Assembly (NCBI GenBank): GCA_938074565.1
Contig: CALJEQ010000008.1
Coordinates: 62,001-126,000, forward strand
Source of the DNA: an uncultured Alkaliphilus sp.
GTDB taxonomy: Bacteria > Bacillota > Clostridia > Peptostreptococcales > Natronincolaceae
Direction of reading: 5' to 3'
DNA length: 64,000 nucleotides
Shown in pieces: positions 63,103-64,000 of this stretch (position 1 is its first letter; the number at the start of each line of letters is the position of its first letter). Position numbers and translations under genes: made by a program. The notes under the pieces are model-generated. The model did no database searches. It was not told the origin of the DNA and worked only from the letters and a program-made list of their open reading frames with translations.

Positions 63103-64000
63103 TTAATTATTATTTCTAATCCTCTCAACAATACTTTCTTTAACTAATACCTTCTTTACCAATATAGGTACTATGTATCCTAATAGAATAATTATTGGGA
63201 ATGTTATTATTAAAGGAAATACAGTAAACTTATATGTGAAAAAAGGTATTTCTCTTTCAAAACTTTTTAATATTGTAATTGAAATTAGTAAAGTAAAAAA
63301 GCTAGTTGTTATTATAGTTGATAATGTGTATATCAAACCCTCTTTTGTTAATAAAGAATTTAACTGCCTATTGGTCATACCAATACACTGTAATAACGCA
63401 AATTCTTTTTTTCTTACCATAATACTAGTAATAATAGAGTTTACAAAATTAATTATCCCTACAATACCAATAATAAAACTCAATACTCCACCTACGATAA
63501 TAAACATATTTTTCATACCTTTAAGTTCTTCTAGTAAAATCTGCTTTGATTCATAATTTAACTCTAATATTGGGTCTTCGGATATTCCTTTTAATATTTT
63601 TTCAGCATCATCTATTTTTTCATCCTCAACATCAAATTTATATACCATTTTAGCGGGATTCTCAATTATTTCCTCATATATGGAGGACGGAAGATACAGT
63701 AATTGTGCTTTTATCAGCTGACCATTTGCCAACTTAAAAGAAAAATAACGTCTTGCACTGTTCTTAGAACCATAAGTAATTAATGCCATAACTTCAAATT
63801 GTCTACTGCCATTTTCTGTAGCAAGAGTAATTTTGTCACCTACATTATAGTTCGCATTTTCAAGATTTAAATCCTCTTCATCATTTACACCAAGAATAAT
63901 ATAATCACCTGACTTAAATTTATCCATATCTATGGTTCCTTCTATCACCTGTTGTTTTGAAATTAAAAAATCATCTAATCCATAAAGTTGAAGAGGTGCT
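63103..64000 (-). CDS. FtsX-type ABC transporter permease, C-terminal part
   Basis: The reading frame is open to the right edge of the window, so the N-terminus is missing; a GTG at 63948 is internal. The outer domain comes first ('D-Y-I-I-L-G-V-N-D-E-E-D'). Three to four membrane helices with 'V-R-K-K-E-F-A-L-L-Q-C-I-G-M-T-N-R-Q-L' follow, the FtsX/MacB permease signature, and it ends 'V-E-R-I-R-N-N-N'. Such permeases often export peptides or resist antimicrobial compounds. Being next to the recombinase, it may be cargo of the inserted element. Confidence 0.82.
   Translation of the reverse strand, partial: APLQLYGLDDFLISKQQVIEGTIDMDKFKSGDYIILGVNDEEDLNLENANYNVGDKITLATENGSRQFEVMALITYGSKNSARRYFSFKLANGQLIKAQLLYLPSSIYEEIIENPAKMVYKFDVEDEKIDDAEKILKGISEDPILELNYESKQILLEELKGMKNMFIIVGGVLSFIIGIVGIINFVNSIITSIMVRKKEFALLQCIGMTNRQLNSLLTKEGLIYTLSTIITTSFFTLLISITILKSFEREIPFFTYKFTVFPLIITFPIIILLGYIVPILVKKVLVKESIVERIRNNN

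Noticed and set aside
1-64000. CRISPR arrays, tRNA or rRNA genes, riboswitches
   Set aside because: No regularly spaced repeats, no tRNA cloverleaf-type sequence and no rRNA-like stretch were recognised by eye; a covariance-model search would be needed to exclude small structured RNAs.

Overview
The window looks like a chromosomal segment from an anaerobic, endospore-forming, low-G+C Firmicute of the class Clostridia (an Alkaliphilus- or Natronincola-like lineage would fit, but I cannot name the species). The reasons are A+T-rich DNA, strong GGAGG ribosome binding sites, frequent TTG and GTG starts, sporulation and germination genes (yqfC, yqfD, spoIIP, gpr, a gerK-type operon), and the recO-era-cdd-ybeY-yqfF-phoH and hrcA-grpE-dnaK-dnaJ-prmA-rsmE gene orders usual for this class. 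No rRNA, tRNA or CRISPR array was seen.

Bases 1-35250 are a long, almost entirely minus-strand housekeeping block. In transcription order it runs selO; dinG; a YgjP-type peptidase; gpr and spoIIP; lepA; hemW; the heat-shock operon hrcA-grpE-dnaK-dnaJ with a perfect CIRCE operator; prmA-rsmE-mtaB-HIT; rpsU-yqeY; an exo/endonuclease-phosphatase; nfeD-floA and an unknown partner; yqfC-yqfD-phoH-yqfF-ybeY-dgkA/PAP2; and DUF502, DUF3048, cdd, era, yqzL, recO and a DUF4342 protein cut by the left edge. Only rpsT is on the plus strand, with its own promoter and terminator. These genes cover translation, RNA modification, ribosome assembly, membrane microdomains, protein folding and spore formation.

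Bases 35250-42800 hold holA, a comEC gene that lacks the usual C-terminal metallo-hydrolase domain, a YibE/F membrane protein, an MBL-fold hydrolase, a TPR protein, and a separate lipoprotein that looks like the missing ComEC hydrolase domain.

Bases 42800-50100 are accessory. An orphan adenine-specific DNA methyltransferase is translationally coupled to an unknown protein with a faint resemblance to ferredoxin-dependent bilin reductases. Five further genes of unknown function follow, mostly as single-gene units with their own terminators. Bases 50200-57660 carry an AlaX-type editing protein, an amidohydrolase, a PgpA/YutG protein and a gerKA-gerKB-gerKC germinant-receptor operon whose gerKA is split by a one-base frameshift.

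Bases 57700-64000 carry a cupin, a decayed TPR fragment, a DUF418 membrane protein, and the most striking feature: the C-terminal part of a PRK06851-family gene that begins exactly where a large serine recombinase gene ends. This looks like one end of an integrated, possibly excisable (skin-like) element that continues past the right edge. An FtsX-type permease gene is cut by that edge.
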